In this document: positions 49,760-58,201 of the stretch, piece by piece
How the letters are laid out: every line of letters starts with the position of its first letter
How positions within the stretch are numbered: the first letter of the stretch is position 1
NCBI GenBank assembly: GCA_016218825.1
Contig: JACRCV010000051.1
Span: 1 to 64,000, forward strand
Reading direction: 5' to 3'
Origin: Deltaproteobacteria bacterium
GTDB lineage: Bacteria > Myxococcota > XYA12-FULL-58-9
DNA: 64,000 nucleotides
The notes under the pieces: model-generated
What the model was told of the DNA's origin: nothing
The model's input: the letters and a program-made list of their open reading frames with translations, nothing else
Databases searched by the model: none
Made by a program: the position numbers and the translations under genes

Positions 49760-50139
49760 GCATCGATCTATTCGCGTCCCTGTCGCCGCTGGAGCGCGTC
49801 CTCGACTTCCACATGGCGCGCCACAACGTGCTCGCCGCCAACCTCGCCAACGCCGAGACCCCGGGGTTTCGCCCCCGAGATCTGCGCTTCGACGCCCTTC
49901 TCGACAACGCCACCGCGCTGGTGCGCACCGACCAAGGGCACCTGGCCGGCGCCGAGACCCCGCCCGGGACCACCCTCACCGAAGACGAGGCCATGGTCGG
50001 CCCCGACCAGAACGGGGTGCGCCTCGAGCAGGTGATGGCGCAGATCACCGCCAACCGCCTGCGCTACGAAACCGGCGTCGAGCTCGCGCGCCGCCGCCTC
50101 GCGCTGCTGCGCTACGCCGCCACCGACGGGAGCCCGTGA
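49756..50139 (+). CDS. flgB: Flagellar proximal rod protein FlgB
   Basis: 127 residues, normal for FlgB. N-terminal rod motif HNVLAANLANAETPGFRPRD and C-terminal ITANRLRYETGVELARRRLALLR, which pair in the rod coiled coil. Exported by the flagellar type III system; forms the proximal rod with FlgC and FliE. Start overlaps the previous gene (ATGA), and the stop overlaps the flgC start (TGATG). Confidence 0.95.
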   Translation: MSIDLFASLSPLERVLDFHMARHNVLAANLANAETPGFRPRDLRFDALLDNATALVRTDQGHLAGAETPPGTTLTEDEAMVGPDQNGVRLEQVMAQITANRLRYETGVELARRRLALLRYAATDGSP

Positions 50140-50570
50140 TGGACTTCTTCTCTGCGATGGACATCCTCGCCTCCGGCCTCGGAGCGGAGCGCGTCCGCAT
50201 GAACGTGACCGCCTCCAACCTGGCGAACGCCCAGACCACCCGCACCGCCGAGGGCGGGCCCTACAAGCGCCGCGACCCGGTCTTCACCGCGGCCGAGATC
50301 GCTTCGCGGCCGAGCTTCGCCACCGAGCTCGACGACGCCCTCCGGGGCGTCGCGGTCACCGACGTGGTCGCCGACCCCACACCGCCGCGGCTGGTCCACG
50401 ACCCCTCTCACCCCGACGCCGATCCCGAGGGCAACGTGTCGCTGCCGAACATCAACATGGTCGAGGAGATGGTGAACATGATCACCGCGTCGCGGGCCTA
50501 CGAGGCCGGGGTCACCGCGATGCGCGCCGTCGTCGACATGGCGCAGCACACCCTGAGCCTGGGGAAGTAA
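50139..50570 (+). CDS. flgC: Flagellar proximal rod protein FlgC
   Basis: 143 residues. N-terminal NVTASNLANAQTTRTAEGGPYKRRD, central GVAVTDVVADPTPPRLVHDPSHPDADPEG-type segment, and C-terminal NMVEEMVNMITASRAYEAGVTAM, all diagnostic of FlgC. Rod component between FlgB and the distal rod. Starts on the flgB stop codon. Confidence 0.97.
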   Translation: MDFFSAMDILASGLGAERVRMNVTASNLANAQTTRTAEGGPYKRRDPVFTAAEIASRPSFATELDDALRGVAVTDVVADPTPPRLVHDPSHPDADPEGNVSLPNINMVEEMVNMITASRAYEAGVTAMRAVVDMAQHTLSLGK

Positions 50571-50571
50571 G

Positions 50572-50874
50572 ATGCAGCCCACCGTCCGGTTGCCAAGCGC
50601 GCTCGTCCCGACGGCCATCGAGCCCCGCCGGCCGCTGGCCACCACCGAACCGGTCGCCGACTTCTCACTGGCGTTGTCGCGCGCCGGCGCCGCGCTCGTG
50701 GACAGCCAAGCGACCGCGGCCGCCGCGGTCGACGGCTTCGCCGCCGGGCTGCAAGGCAACCTCCACGAGACCCTGCTCGCGGTCGACAAGGCCGACATCT
50801 CCCTCAAGCTCCTGGTCACGGTGCGCAACCGGCTGCTGGACGCGTACCGCGAGCTGATGCGGATGGGAGCCTAG
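50572..50874 (+). CDS. fliE: Flagellar hook-basal body protein FliE
   Basis: 100 residues. The C-terminal half (LHETLLAVDKADISLKLLVTVRNRLLDAYRELMRM) is the conserved FliE signature; the N-terminus is variable. Joins the MS ring to the rod. One base separates it from flgC and three from fliF. Confidence 0.95.
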   Translation: MQPTVRLPSALVPTAIEPRRPLATTEPVADFSLALSRAGAALVDSQATAAAAVDGFAAGLQGNLHETLLAVDKADISLKLLVTVRNRLLDAYRELMRMGA

Positions 50875-50877
50875 GCC

Positions 50878-52401
50878 ATGGCCGCGATGCGCACCCTCGC
50901 CCTGCAGCTGGCCGCGCTCTGGGACAGCTTCTCACCCGGTCGGCGCCTGACCGTCGTGGCGCTGACGCTCTTCGGCCTGGGCGCGATGCTCGCGATCGCC
51001 TACTGGGGCGCGCAGGCCACGTATGCGCCGTTGTTGACGAACCTGGCGCCGGCGGACGCCGCCGAGCTCGTCACCGCGATCGAGAAGGAGCGGGTGCCGT
51101 TTCAGATCGCGGACGGCGGCACCGCCCTGCTCGTACCCGCTGACCAGGTGCACCGCCTGCGCCTGAAGCTCGCCGGCGAAGGTCTCCCCAAGGGGGGCGG
51201 CGTCGGCTTCGAGCTGTTCAACAACGCCGACTTCGGCATGAGCCGCTTCGCGGAGCAGGTCAACTATCGCCGGGCCCTGGAGGGCGAGCTGCAACGCACC
51301 ATCCGCTCCCTGGATGCGGTGCAAGACGCTCGCGTCCACATCGTGGTCGCCGAGCGCAGCCTGTTTGGCGAGCGGCCCGACCAGGGCCGGGCCTCGGTGA
51401 CCCTGCACCTGCGCCGTGGCCACCGTCTGTCCGCCGAACAAGCGCAGGCCATCGTCCACCTCGTGGCCTCCAGCGTCCCGGAGCTCAGCCCCGAGAACGT
51501 CACCCTGATCGACAGCGCCGGCGCCGTCCTCGCCAAGGGCGGCGACAGCATGCGCGGCGCGACCGCGGCCTTCGACCAGCAACGCAGCATCGAGCGCGAC
51601 CTCGAGGAGCGCCTCACCGGGATCCTGGAGCGCACCCTCGGCCAGGGCGGCGCCTCGGTCCGGGTCGCCGCCGAGATCGACGCCAGCCAGAGCGAAAAGA
51701 CCAGCGAGACCTTCGACCCCGACGGCTTCGTGTTGCGCAGCGAGCAGGTCAGCGCCGAGCAGCAAGGCGCGCCGCTCGCCGCCGCCACCGGGATCCCCGG
51801 CGCCCGCTCCAACCTCACCGGCGTCGCGCCGCCGCCAAAGCCGGGCGAGTCCGGCTCGGCGCGCACCGCCCAGACCAAGAACTACGAGGTCAGCAAGGTC
51901 GTCAGCCGCGAGGTCCGGCCGACCGGTCGCCTGCGCCGCCTGTCGGTCGCGGTCCTGGTGGACGCGGCGCGGCTGCCGACCACGGCCGGCGCCCCCGACG
52001 TCACGACGCTCACCGACCTGGTCCGCAAGGCCATCGGCTTCGACGAGGCACGCGGCGACCAGGTGGTGGTGCAAGCGGCGCCCTTCAGCGCCACCCCGGT
52101 GGCTGACGCCCCTCCCGGCGACATCTTCCCGCCGGTGTGGCTCCCCTGGCTGGAGCGCTTCGGACGCCCGGCCCTCGCCGCCGCGGTGGTGCTCGGGATC
52201 GCGATGCTGCTCCTGCGCCGCCGCCCGGGCGGCGCCGCCCTCCGGCCGGAGATCTTCGCCACCCCGCGCACCGTCCGCGAGATCGAAGCCGCGATGAGCG
52301 CCCAAGCCGTGCCCGGACTGCCGCCGGCTCGAGCGACCGCCCACGCCGATCCACCGAAAGCCGCGGCGGTGCTGCGTGACTGGCTCGAGGAGTCGCCCTG
52401 A
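50878..52401 (+). CDS. fliF: Flagellar MS-ring protein FliF
   Basis: 507 residues. Transmembrane segments near residues 24-45 (VVALTLFGLGAMLAIAYWG) and ~432-450 (ALAAAVVLGIAMLLL) flank the periplasmic ring-building modules (YAPLLTNLAPADAAELVTAI; GGVGFELFNNADFGMSRF; RASVTLHLRRGHRLS). The short C-terminus (EAAMSAQAVPGLPPARAT...WLEESP) should bind FliG. Overlaps fliG by one base (TGATG). Confidence 0.97.
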   Translation: MAAMRTLALQLAALWDSFSPGRRLTVVALTLFGLGAMLAIAYWGAQATYAPLLTNLAPADAAELVTAIEKERVPFQIADGGTALLVPADQVHRLRLKLAGEGLPKGGGVGFELFNNADFGMSRFAEQVNYRRALEGELQRTIRSLDAVQDARVHIVVAERSLFGERPDQGRASVTLHLRRGHRLSAEQAQAIVHLVASSVPELSPENVTLIDSAGAVLAKGGDSMRGATAAFDQQRSIERDLEERLTGILERTLGQGGASVRVAAEIDASQSEKTSETFDPDGFVLRSEQVSAEQQGAPLAAATGIPGARSNLTGVAPPPKPGESGSARTAQTKNYEVSKVVSREVRPTGRLRRLSVAVLVDAARLPTTAGAPDVTTLTDLVRKAIGFDEARGDQVVVQAAPFSATPVADAPPGDIFPPVWLPWLERFGRPALAAAVVLGIAMLLLRRRPGGAALRPEIFATPRTVREIEAAMSAQAVPGLPPARATAHADPPKAAAVLRDWLEESP

Positions 52402-53504
52402 TGGCCATCCCCGCCCCCAGGGCCCTCGCCGCGCCCGGCGCCAACCCCGGACCCGAGAAAGGCGACGCGGTCGCGCTGCGGCCGGCGCCCGGCGCCGACG
52501 GCAAGCCCGGCCGCGCGACGCCCGGGGCGCTGAAGGCCGCGCTCTGGCTCTTGAGCGCCGACGAAGAGCTCGCGGCGCAGACCCTCGGCCTCCTGGGGAT
52601 GGACGAGGTCCGCCGCTTGCGGGAAGCCACCGCGGCGCTCGGCCGGGTGTCGGCGGAGCAGCTCGCCGAGGTCCATCAGGATTTTCGTCGCAGCCTGGAG
52701 CAGAAGCCGCTGCGCGTCCGCGGCAGCGCCGACTACTTGAGCCGCCTGGCGGTGCGCGCCTTCGGCCCCGACAAGGCCGCCGCGGCGCTCGGCACCCCGA
52801 ACGAGCTCAAGCCCGGCGAGACCGGGGGCGCGCTGCGCGCCGCCAACGCCGAAGAGCTCGCCATCCTCCTCGCCGCCGAGCACCCCCAGGTGACCGCCGC
52901 GGTGCTCGCCAGCATGGAGGCGACGCGCGCCGCGGCGCTGCTCAAGGGCCTCCCTGTCGAGCTCCGCAAGGACGTCCTGGACCGGATCGCCAAGCTGACG
53001 CAGGTGCCGCGGACCGCGCTCGCGCAGGTGGAGCGGGCGCTAGGCGCGGACTTGCCGAAGGTCAGCGACGACGAGGCCCACGTCGACGGCGTCCGAACCG
53101 CGGCGCTGTTGTTGAACCAGCTACCGCCGAACGACGCCGAGGAGGTCTTGGAGGCGCTGCGACAACGCGAGGAGGCCATCGCCACCGCGATCCGCCGGGC
53201 GATGTTCACCTTCGACGACCTCGCGAGCCTGGAGCGCCGCGATTGGCAGCTGCTCCTCAAGGAGGTGCAGCGCGACCAGCTGATGCCGGCGTTGAAGAGC
53301 GCCGGCCAGGTCATTCGCGACAAGGTCTTCGGCGCCCTCTCGAAGCGCGCCGCCGAGATGCTCAAGGACGATCTCGACGTCATGGGGCCGGTGCGGCTCG
53401 CCGACGTCGAACAAGCGCGCCAAGCGGTGGTCGACGTGGCGTTGCGGCTGCGCACCGAGGGCCGGATCGCCGGCGCCGCCGGCGCCGGGGAGAAGTTCGT
53501 ATGA
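52401..53504 (+). CDS. fliG: Flagellar motor switch protein FliG
   Basis: 367 residues. Three armadillo-like parts: N-terminal FliF-binding region (KAALWLLSADEELAAQTLGLLGMDEV), middle domain with EHPQVTAAVLASM and a LPVELRKDVLDRIAKL helix, and the torque domain with SKRAAEMLKDDLDVMGPVRL, where the charged residues that face MotA are retained. Located at the cytoplasmic face of the MS ring. Overlaps fliH by ATGA. Confidence 0.97.
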   Translation: MAIPAPRALAAPGANPGPEKGDAVALRPAPGADGKPGRATPGALKAALWLLSADEELAAQTLGLLGMDEVRRLREATAALGRVSAEQLAEVHQDFRRSLEQKPLRVRGSADYLSRLAVRAFGPDKAAAALGTPNELKPGETGGALRAANAEELAILLAAEHPQVTAAVLASMEATRAAALLKGLPVELRKDVLDRIAKLTQVPRTALAQVERALGADLPKVSDDEAHVDGVRTAALLLNQLPPNDAEEVLEALRQREEAIATAIRRAMFTFDDLASLERRDWQLLLKEVQRDQLMPALKSAGQVIRDKVFGALSKRAAEMLKDDLDVMGPVRLADVEQARQAVVDVALRLRTEGRIAGAAGAGEKFV

Positions 53505-54199
53505 TCGCGCGCGCCTTCAGCGATCCCCAGCTCGACGCCGCGCCCGGCGCCGCCGACCATGCCCGGCCGTGCTCTCCCGCCCCGTGGAGCGGCGTCGCTT
53601 GCCGGCGGCCGACGCCGCTGTCGACGTCCCTCGGCGCGCCGCCGATCACGAGGTCCCCGCACGCCGGTCACGGCGGCGACCCCGAGGTGGTGTTCAAGGA
53701 GGCCTACGAGGAGGGCGTGCGCAAGGCGAAGGCCACGGTCGACACCATCATCGAGCGCTACCACCGCGCCATCCTCGAGCTCGAGCTGCTGCGCGACCGC
53801 GTCCTCGTGGACTCGGAGCGCGACATGGTCGACCTGGCGGTGCTCGTCGCCCGCGAGGCGCTCGGCGCCGACCCCGCGGGCTGCGCGCAGTTCACCCTGC
53901 GCATGGTCGAGCACGCGCTCAAGACCCTGCGCGACGCCGACGCCATCACCCTGAAGGTCAGCCCCACCGACTACAAGGCGATCACCACCAAGCACCCCGA
54001 GTTCCTGGGGACCGCGGCGGTGGTGCACATCGTCGAAGACCCGAGCATCGGCTTGGGCGGCGTCGTCGCCGAGTGCAGCTTCGGCCGCATCGACGCGACC
54101 CTCGAGCGCCGTCTCGCCGAGGCCGCCCGCAAGCTGCAGGCCGAGCTCACCCCGGCGCGCCTCGAGGGCGACGCCCCGACAGCGGGAGACCCACGCTGA
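53501..54199 (+). CDS. fliH: Flagellar export regulator FliH
   Basis: 232 residues. A Pro-rich, low-complexity N-terminus, then a helical region (EEGVRKAKATVDTIIERYHRAILELELLRDRVL) and the conserved FliH/V-ATPase-stator-like C-terminal domain (DLAVLVAREALGADP; LKVSPTDYKAI; GGVVAECSFGRIDATLERRL). It controls the FliI ATPase and its recruitment to the export gate. Assigned by this domain and by its place between fliG and fliI. Confidence 0.9.
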   Translation: MIARAFSDPQLDAAPGAADHARPCSPAPWSGVACRRPTPLSTSLGAPPITRSPHAGHGGDPEVVFKEAYEEGVRKAKATVDTIIERYHRAILELELLRDRVLVDSERDMVDLAVLVAREALGADPAGCAQFTLRMVEHALKTLRDADAITLKVSPTDYKAITTKHPEFLGTAAVVHIVEDPSIGLGGVVAECSFGRIDATLERRLAEAARKLQAELTPARLEGDAPTAGDPR

Positions 54200-55521
54200 T
54201 GCCCTCGCTCCTCCCCTCGTTCGCGACCCGCGGCCGGGCGCTCTGCTTGCCGCCCCCCGAGCTCGAGGGCCGAGTGACCCAGGTCCTCGGGATGCTGGTC
54301 GAGGGCACGGCGCACAACGCCGCGGTCGGCGACCTGTATCGCATCGCCAACCAAGAGCAGGGCCTGCTCGCCGAGGTCGTGGCGTTGAAGGGCGAGCACG
54401 CCATCCTGATGCCGTTCGGCCACCTCGCCGGCCTCCGGGTCGGCGCGTCTCTCAGTCGCGACGGCGCGGCTTCGACCTTGGGGGTCGGGCCGGCGCTCTT
54501 GGGCCGGGTCATCGACGCCTTCGGTCGCCCGCTCGACGGCCGGCCCACGCCGACGACCGCCTTGCGCCGGCCGATCTACGGCGCGCCGCTGCCACCGCTC
54601 GCCCGACGCCCGGTGGCCGACCGCCTGAGCCTCGGGGTCCGGGTCCTCGACGCCTTCGTCCCCTGCGGCAGCGGCCAGCGCCTCGGGATCTTCGCCGGCG
54701 CCGGGGTCGGCAAGAGCGTGCTGCTCGGCATGATCGCCCGCGCCACCGTCGCCGACGTCGTGGTCCTGGCGCTGGTCGGCGAGCGCGGCCGCGAGGTCGG
54801 GCACTTCGTGCAGGAGATCCTCGGCGCCCGCGGCCTCGCCAAGGCGGTCGTCGTCGTCGCCACCTCCGACCGCCCGCCGCCGGAACGCGTCCGCGCCGCG
54901 TTCGTCGCCACGACGATCGCCGAGTATTTCCGCGATCAGGGCAAAGCCGCCATCCTGTTCGTCGACTCGCTGACCCGCTTCAGCATGGCGCAGCGCGAGA
55001 TCGGCCTAGCGGTCGGCGAGCCGCCGGCCACCAAGGGCTATCCGCCGAGCGCCTTCGCCCTGATGCCACAGCTCCTCGAGCGCGCCGCCCCGGCCCGCGA
55101 AGGCGGCAGCGTCACCGGGCTTTACACCGTCCTCGTCGAGGGCGACGACCTCAATGACCCGGTGGCCGACGCCGCCCGCGGCCTGCTCGACGGCCACATC
55201 GTCCTGTCACGCCGCCTCGCGCAACGCGGCCAGTTTCCCGCCGTCGACGTGCTCCAGTCCCTCTCTCGGCTCGAGGGGGAGCTGTCCTACCGCGACGAGC
55301 TCGTGGCCACCCGCAAGGTACGGGGCTGGCTGTCGCGCCTGGAAGAGTCCCGCGACCTGGTGGCGGTGGGCGCCTATCGCGCCGGCAGCGATCGGGAGTT
55401 GGACGCGGCGCTGCGCATCAGCCCGCGCATCGACGCCTTCATGCGCCAGGCCATCGACGAGCCGGCGGCGCTCACCGACACCCAAGCCCGCCTGCGGGCG
55501 CTCAACGAGGAGAAGGCATGA
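54199..55521 (+). CDS. fliI: Flagellar export ATPase FliI
   Basis: 440 residues. F1-beta-like ATPase with Walker A GAGVGKS (167-173), LVGERGREVGHFV, Walker B AILFVDSLTRF and GEPPATKGYPPSAFA, typical of type III export ATPases. Energises or unfolds flagellar export substrates. Start and stop overlap fliH and fliJ (TGATG and ATGA). Confidence 0.97.
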   Translation: MPSLLPSFATRGRALCLPPPELEGRVTQVLGMLVEGTAHNAAVGDLYRIANQEQGLLAEVVALKGEHAILMPFGHLAGLRVGASLSRDGAASTLGVGPALLGRVIDAFGRPLDGRPTPTTALRRPIYGAPLPPLARRPVADRLSLGVRVLDAFVPCGSGQRLGIFAGAGVGKSVLLGMIARATVADVVVLALVGERGREVGHFVQEILGARGLAKAVVVVATSDRPPPERVRAAFVATTIAEYFRDQGKAAILFVDSLTRFSMAQREIGLAVGEPPATKGYPPSAFALMPQLLERAAPAREGGSVTGLYTVLVEGDDLNDPVADAARGLLDGHIVLSRRLAQRGQFPAVDVLQSLSRLEGELSYRDELVATRKVRGWLSRLEESRDLVAVGAYRAGSDRELDAALRISPRIDAFMRQAIDEPAALTDTQARLRALNEEKA

Positions 55522-55910
55522 GACGCTCTCTGCGCCGCGTGGCCGCCCTGCGCCACAGCCTGCACCAACACGCCGAGCTCCTGCTCGGTGTCGCACAGCG
55601 GGAGCTGGTCGCCGCCGAGGCGTCGCGGCATGCGCTCAAGGCGCTCGTCGTCAGCCACGCCGCCGCCGGCGAGCTGCCGCTATCGGTCCTGGAGCTGTCG
55701 CAGCTCGCGGCCGCCGCCGCCGAAACCACCGTGGGTGCTTTGGAGCGCCGCCGCGACCGCTGCGCCGAGGACGAGCGCCACCGCGCCCTCGAGCATCGAC
55801 AGCTGGAGCGACTCGTGGAACGCGCCGAAGTCGAGGACCGCGTCGAAGAGGGTCGCCGCAGCCAACGGGCGCTGGACGAGTGGACGCTCGCCAAGAGGAG
55901 TCGGCGATGA
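55518..55910 (+). CDS. fliJ: Flagellar export chaperone FliJ
   Basis: 130 residues, almost wholly alpha-helical coiled coil, Arg/Glu/Ala-rich (LRRVAALRHSLHQHAELLLG; RHRALEHRQLERLVERAEVE). Length, coiled-coil character and position directly after fliI identify FliJ, which sits in the FliI ring. Sequence similarity alone would be weak. Confidence 0.85.
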   Translation: MRRSLRRVAALRHSLHQHAELLLGVAQRELVAAEASRHALKALVVSHAAAGELPLSVLELSQLAAAAAETTVGALERRRDRCAEDERHRALEHRQLERLVERAEVEDRVEEGRRSQRALDEWTLAKRSRR

Positions 55911-56584
55911 GCGCGCGCTGGTGCCGGCCCTCGGGTTTCACCCTCCTCGCGCTCGTTGCCGCGGTCGGCTGCTCGAGCTCGATGGCCAAGAGCCCGCCAT
56001 CCACCGACGCCTCGGGTGCCGCCGTGGCAGCGCCGGGCACGCCCGAGAGCCCGCCTCGGACCAAGCCCGGCAATGACGCGACGTCCGGCTGCGACCTCGA
56101 TCCGGGCGAGGTCGAGCTCTTTCGGGCGCTGCGCCGACGGGTCGATGACTTGACCGCCCGCGAGAACACGCTCGCCGGGCGCGAGCGCACCGTGGCGGAG
56201 GCCGAGCGCCGCCTGAAAGGCGAGATCGACCTACGCCTCGAGGAGGTCAAGAAGCTCGAGGCGCGCCAGGGCATCGGCGGCCCGCCGCCGACACCTCGTG
56301 CCGAGAGGCTGCGCACCCTCGCCGACACCCTGCGGCCGCTGTCGGCGCGCAAGGCCGCTCCGATCCTCGCCAACGCCGACCCCGACCTCGCGGTCACCCT
56401 CCTCGGCGAGCTCGGCACCGAGCGCGCCGGCGCGGTGCTCGCGCAGATGGATCCCGCCCTGGCAGGCCGGCTGGTCGACCGCGCCGCCAGTGCCGGACCC
56501 GGCCAGCGCTCCCTGTCGTCGACGCCGCCGGATCCGCCGGCCGAAAGCTATCACCGACCGGACCGAACGGGACGACAGCCGTGA
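55907..56584 (+). CDS. MotE/MgtE-N-like flagellar lipoprotein
   Basis: 225 residues. ATG 55907 overlaps the fliJ stop and opens a signal with a possible lipobox AAVGC. A coiled coil follows (VELFRALRRRVDDLTARENTLAGRER...), then an MgtE-N-like helical domain (LADTLRPLSARKAAPILANADPDLAVTLLGELGTERAGAVLAQMDPALAG). Proteins with this coiled coil plus MgtE-N layout are common between fliJ and fliK and are called MotE-like. The lipobox would place it in the periplasm on a lipid anchor. Its function in this lineage is unknown. Confidence 0.75.
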   Translation: MSARWCRPSGFTLLALVAAVGCSSSMAKSPPSTDASGAAVAAPGTPESPPRTKPGNDATSGCDLDPGEVELFRALRRRVDDLTARENTLAGRERTVAEAERRLKGEIDLRLEEVKKLEARQGIGGPPPTPRAERLRTLADTLRPLSARKAAPILANADPDLAVTLLGELGTERAGAVLAQMDPALAGRLVDRAASAGPGQRSLSSTPPDPPAESYHRPDRTGRQP

Positions 56585-57405
56585 GCCTCGGACCGACAAA
56601 CCTGGCGCGCCTCGAGCCACGCCCGACCGACCCTGTGCTCCGCGGGCCGACGGCCGGCGCCGCCACGCCCTTTGGCGCCGTGCTGCACCGCGAGCAACCG
56701 CGCCAGCCGACACCCGCGACCTCGCTGCAAGAGGCCTCGCCGGCGGCCGGGCTCACGGCGGCGCAGCCGATCGGCTCGACAGCGAAGCCGGAGACGGCAC
56801 CCGATGACCCGGCCGACGACTCGAAGGGCGCGGCGCTCGAGCCGTGCGGCGGTGTCTTCCTCGCGGCGGCGACCAGGACGGTCGAGCAGCCGCCCCCGGA
56901 ACCGCTGCTGGTGCCGTCCGCCGCCGGGCCGACCGGGGCTCCGCCGCCAACCCCCGAGGTCCCTTCGCGCCCCGAGACCCCGCTCAAGCTCTGGACGCCC
57001 AGACTGTACCGCGTCGCCGACCTCGCGCGCCCCCTGGTCACCACCATCGACGCCGGCCTGCGCGTGATGCGGTTGCGTCTCAATCCGCCGGAGCTCGGTG
57101 GCCTCGACGTCCGGGTCCAAATGGACGGCGCCGACGTCTTCCTCGAGGTCCACGCCGAGAATCCGCTCGCGATCGCGCGCCTGCAGGACCACGCCGGACA
57201 GCTGAGCGCCGACCTCGCACGGCAGGGCTTGCACCTCGCGGGCTTCGCGCTCCAGCAGCAACACCGCGGCGCCGGCCACGACGATCTCGAGCAGACGAGG
57301 GACGGGCTCGCGGACGAGGCGGCGTCCGAGGGCGAGCCCCGGCGAACACCGCCGGCGACGCGAGTCCACCGCCTGGGCGGTGGCTCGGTCGACATCGTGG
57401 CGTGA
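56581..57405 (+). CDS. fliK: Flagellar hook-length control protein FliK
   Basis: 274 residues. Variable Pro/Ala-rich N-terminal ruler region (about 1-150) and a conserved C-terminal hook-length domain (LRVMRLRLNPPELGGLDVRV, about residues 160-180, through LADLARQGLHLAGF-type sequence). Short for a ruler protein. GTG start overlaps the previous stop (GTGA). Confidence 0.9.
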   Translation: MSLGPTNLARLEPRPTDPVLRGPTAGAATPFGAVLHREQPRQPTPATSLQEASPAAGLTAAQPIGSTAKPETAPDDPADDSKGAALEPCGGVFLAAATRTVEQPPPEPLLVPSAAGPTGAPPPTPEVPSRPETPLKLWTPRLYRVADLARPLVTTIDAGLRVMRLRLNPPELGGLDVRVQMDGADVFLEVHAENPLAIARLQDHAGQLSADLARQGLHLAGFALQQQHRGAGHDDLEQTRDGLADEAASEGEPRRTPPATRVHRLGGGSVDIVA

Positions 57406-57430
57406 AACCCTAACGGCAGTGGGAGCTGTA

Positions 57431-58132
57431 ATGGACGTCTCTTCAGTCACCAATGGCGCGCCGTCGACCGCCGGTATCGAGTCGACGACGAGCCTCGGCA
57501 AAGACCAATTCCTCAAGCTGCTGGTGGCGCAGCTCGCCCACCAGGATCCGCTGAACCCAGTCGACGACAAGGAGTTCGTCTCCCAGTTGGCGCAGTTCAG
57601 CGGCCTCGAGCAGATGGTCGAGATGAACCAGCGCCTCGACCTCCTGGGGGTGTCGCAGACCGCGCTCGCCAACGCGCAGATCGCCGACCTGATCGGCAAA
57701 GAGGTGCTGGTCCGCGGCGACGCGATCAGCATCACCCGCGGCGAGACCGTCGCCCCCGTCGAGCTGCGCATGGGCGCCGCCGCGGCCGGCGCCACCATCG
57801 AAATCACCAACGACCAGGGCCGGGTGGTGCGGACCCTGAAGACCGGAGCCTTGGCCCGGGGCGCCGCCAGCGTTCCTTGGGACGGCTGTGATGACGCCGG
57901 CGCGCCGTTGCCTCCGGGGACCTACACCATCAAGGCCACCGCCAAGAACGCCGCCGGCGCCGACGTGAGCGTCGCGACCGAAGTGCGCGGCCTGGTCACC
58001 GCCGTCGCCTTTGACAACGGCTACCCCGAGCTCGTCGTCGGCTCGCGTCGCTTCCGACCCGCCGACGTGATCCAAGTCCTCGGCGGCGCCGCCTTGCCGC
58101 TGCCGCCCGCCGACCCCGGCGGCAGCCCCTAG
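57431..58132 (+). CDS. flgD: Hook-capping protein FlgD
   Basis: 233 residues. N-terminal capping signature LGKDQFLKLLVAQLAHQDPL and FVSQLAQFSGLEQM, then the FlgD Ig/tudor-like C-terminal part (GRVVRTLKTG; DGCDDAGAPLPPGTYTIKA). ATG 57431 follows GGGAG. Directs hook polymerisation by FlgE, encoded next. Confidence 0.95.
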   Translation: MDVSSVTNGAPSTAGIESTTSLGKDQFLKLLVAQLAHQDPLNPVDDKEFVSQLAQFSGLEQMVEMNQRLDLLGVSQTALANAQIADLIGKEVLVRGDAISITRGETVAPVELRMGAAAAGATIEITNDQGRVVRTLKTGALARGAASVPWDGCDDAGAPLPPGTYTIKATAKNAAGADVSVATEVRGLVTAVAFDNGYPELVVGSRRFRPADVIQVLGGAALPLPPADPGGSP

Positions 58133-58201
58133 CCCCCGAACACCCGTGGAATTCGAGAACCCAGAGAAACCCAATCCAACAAGGTACGAGGAGATCTTCC
58201 C

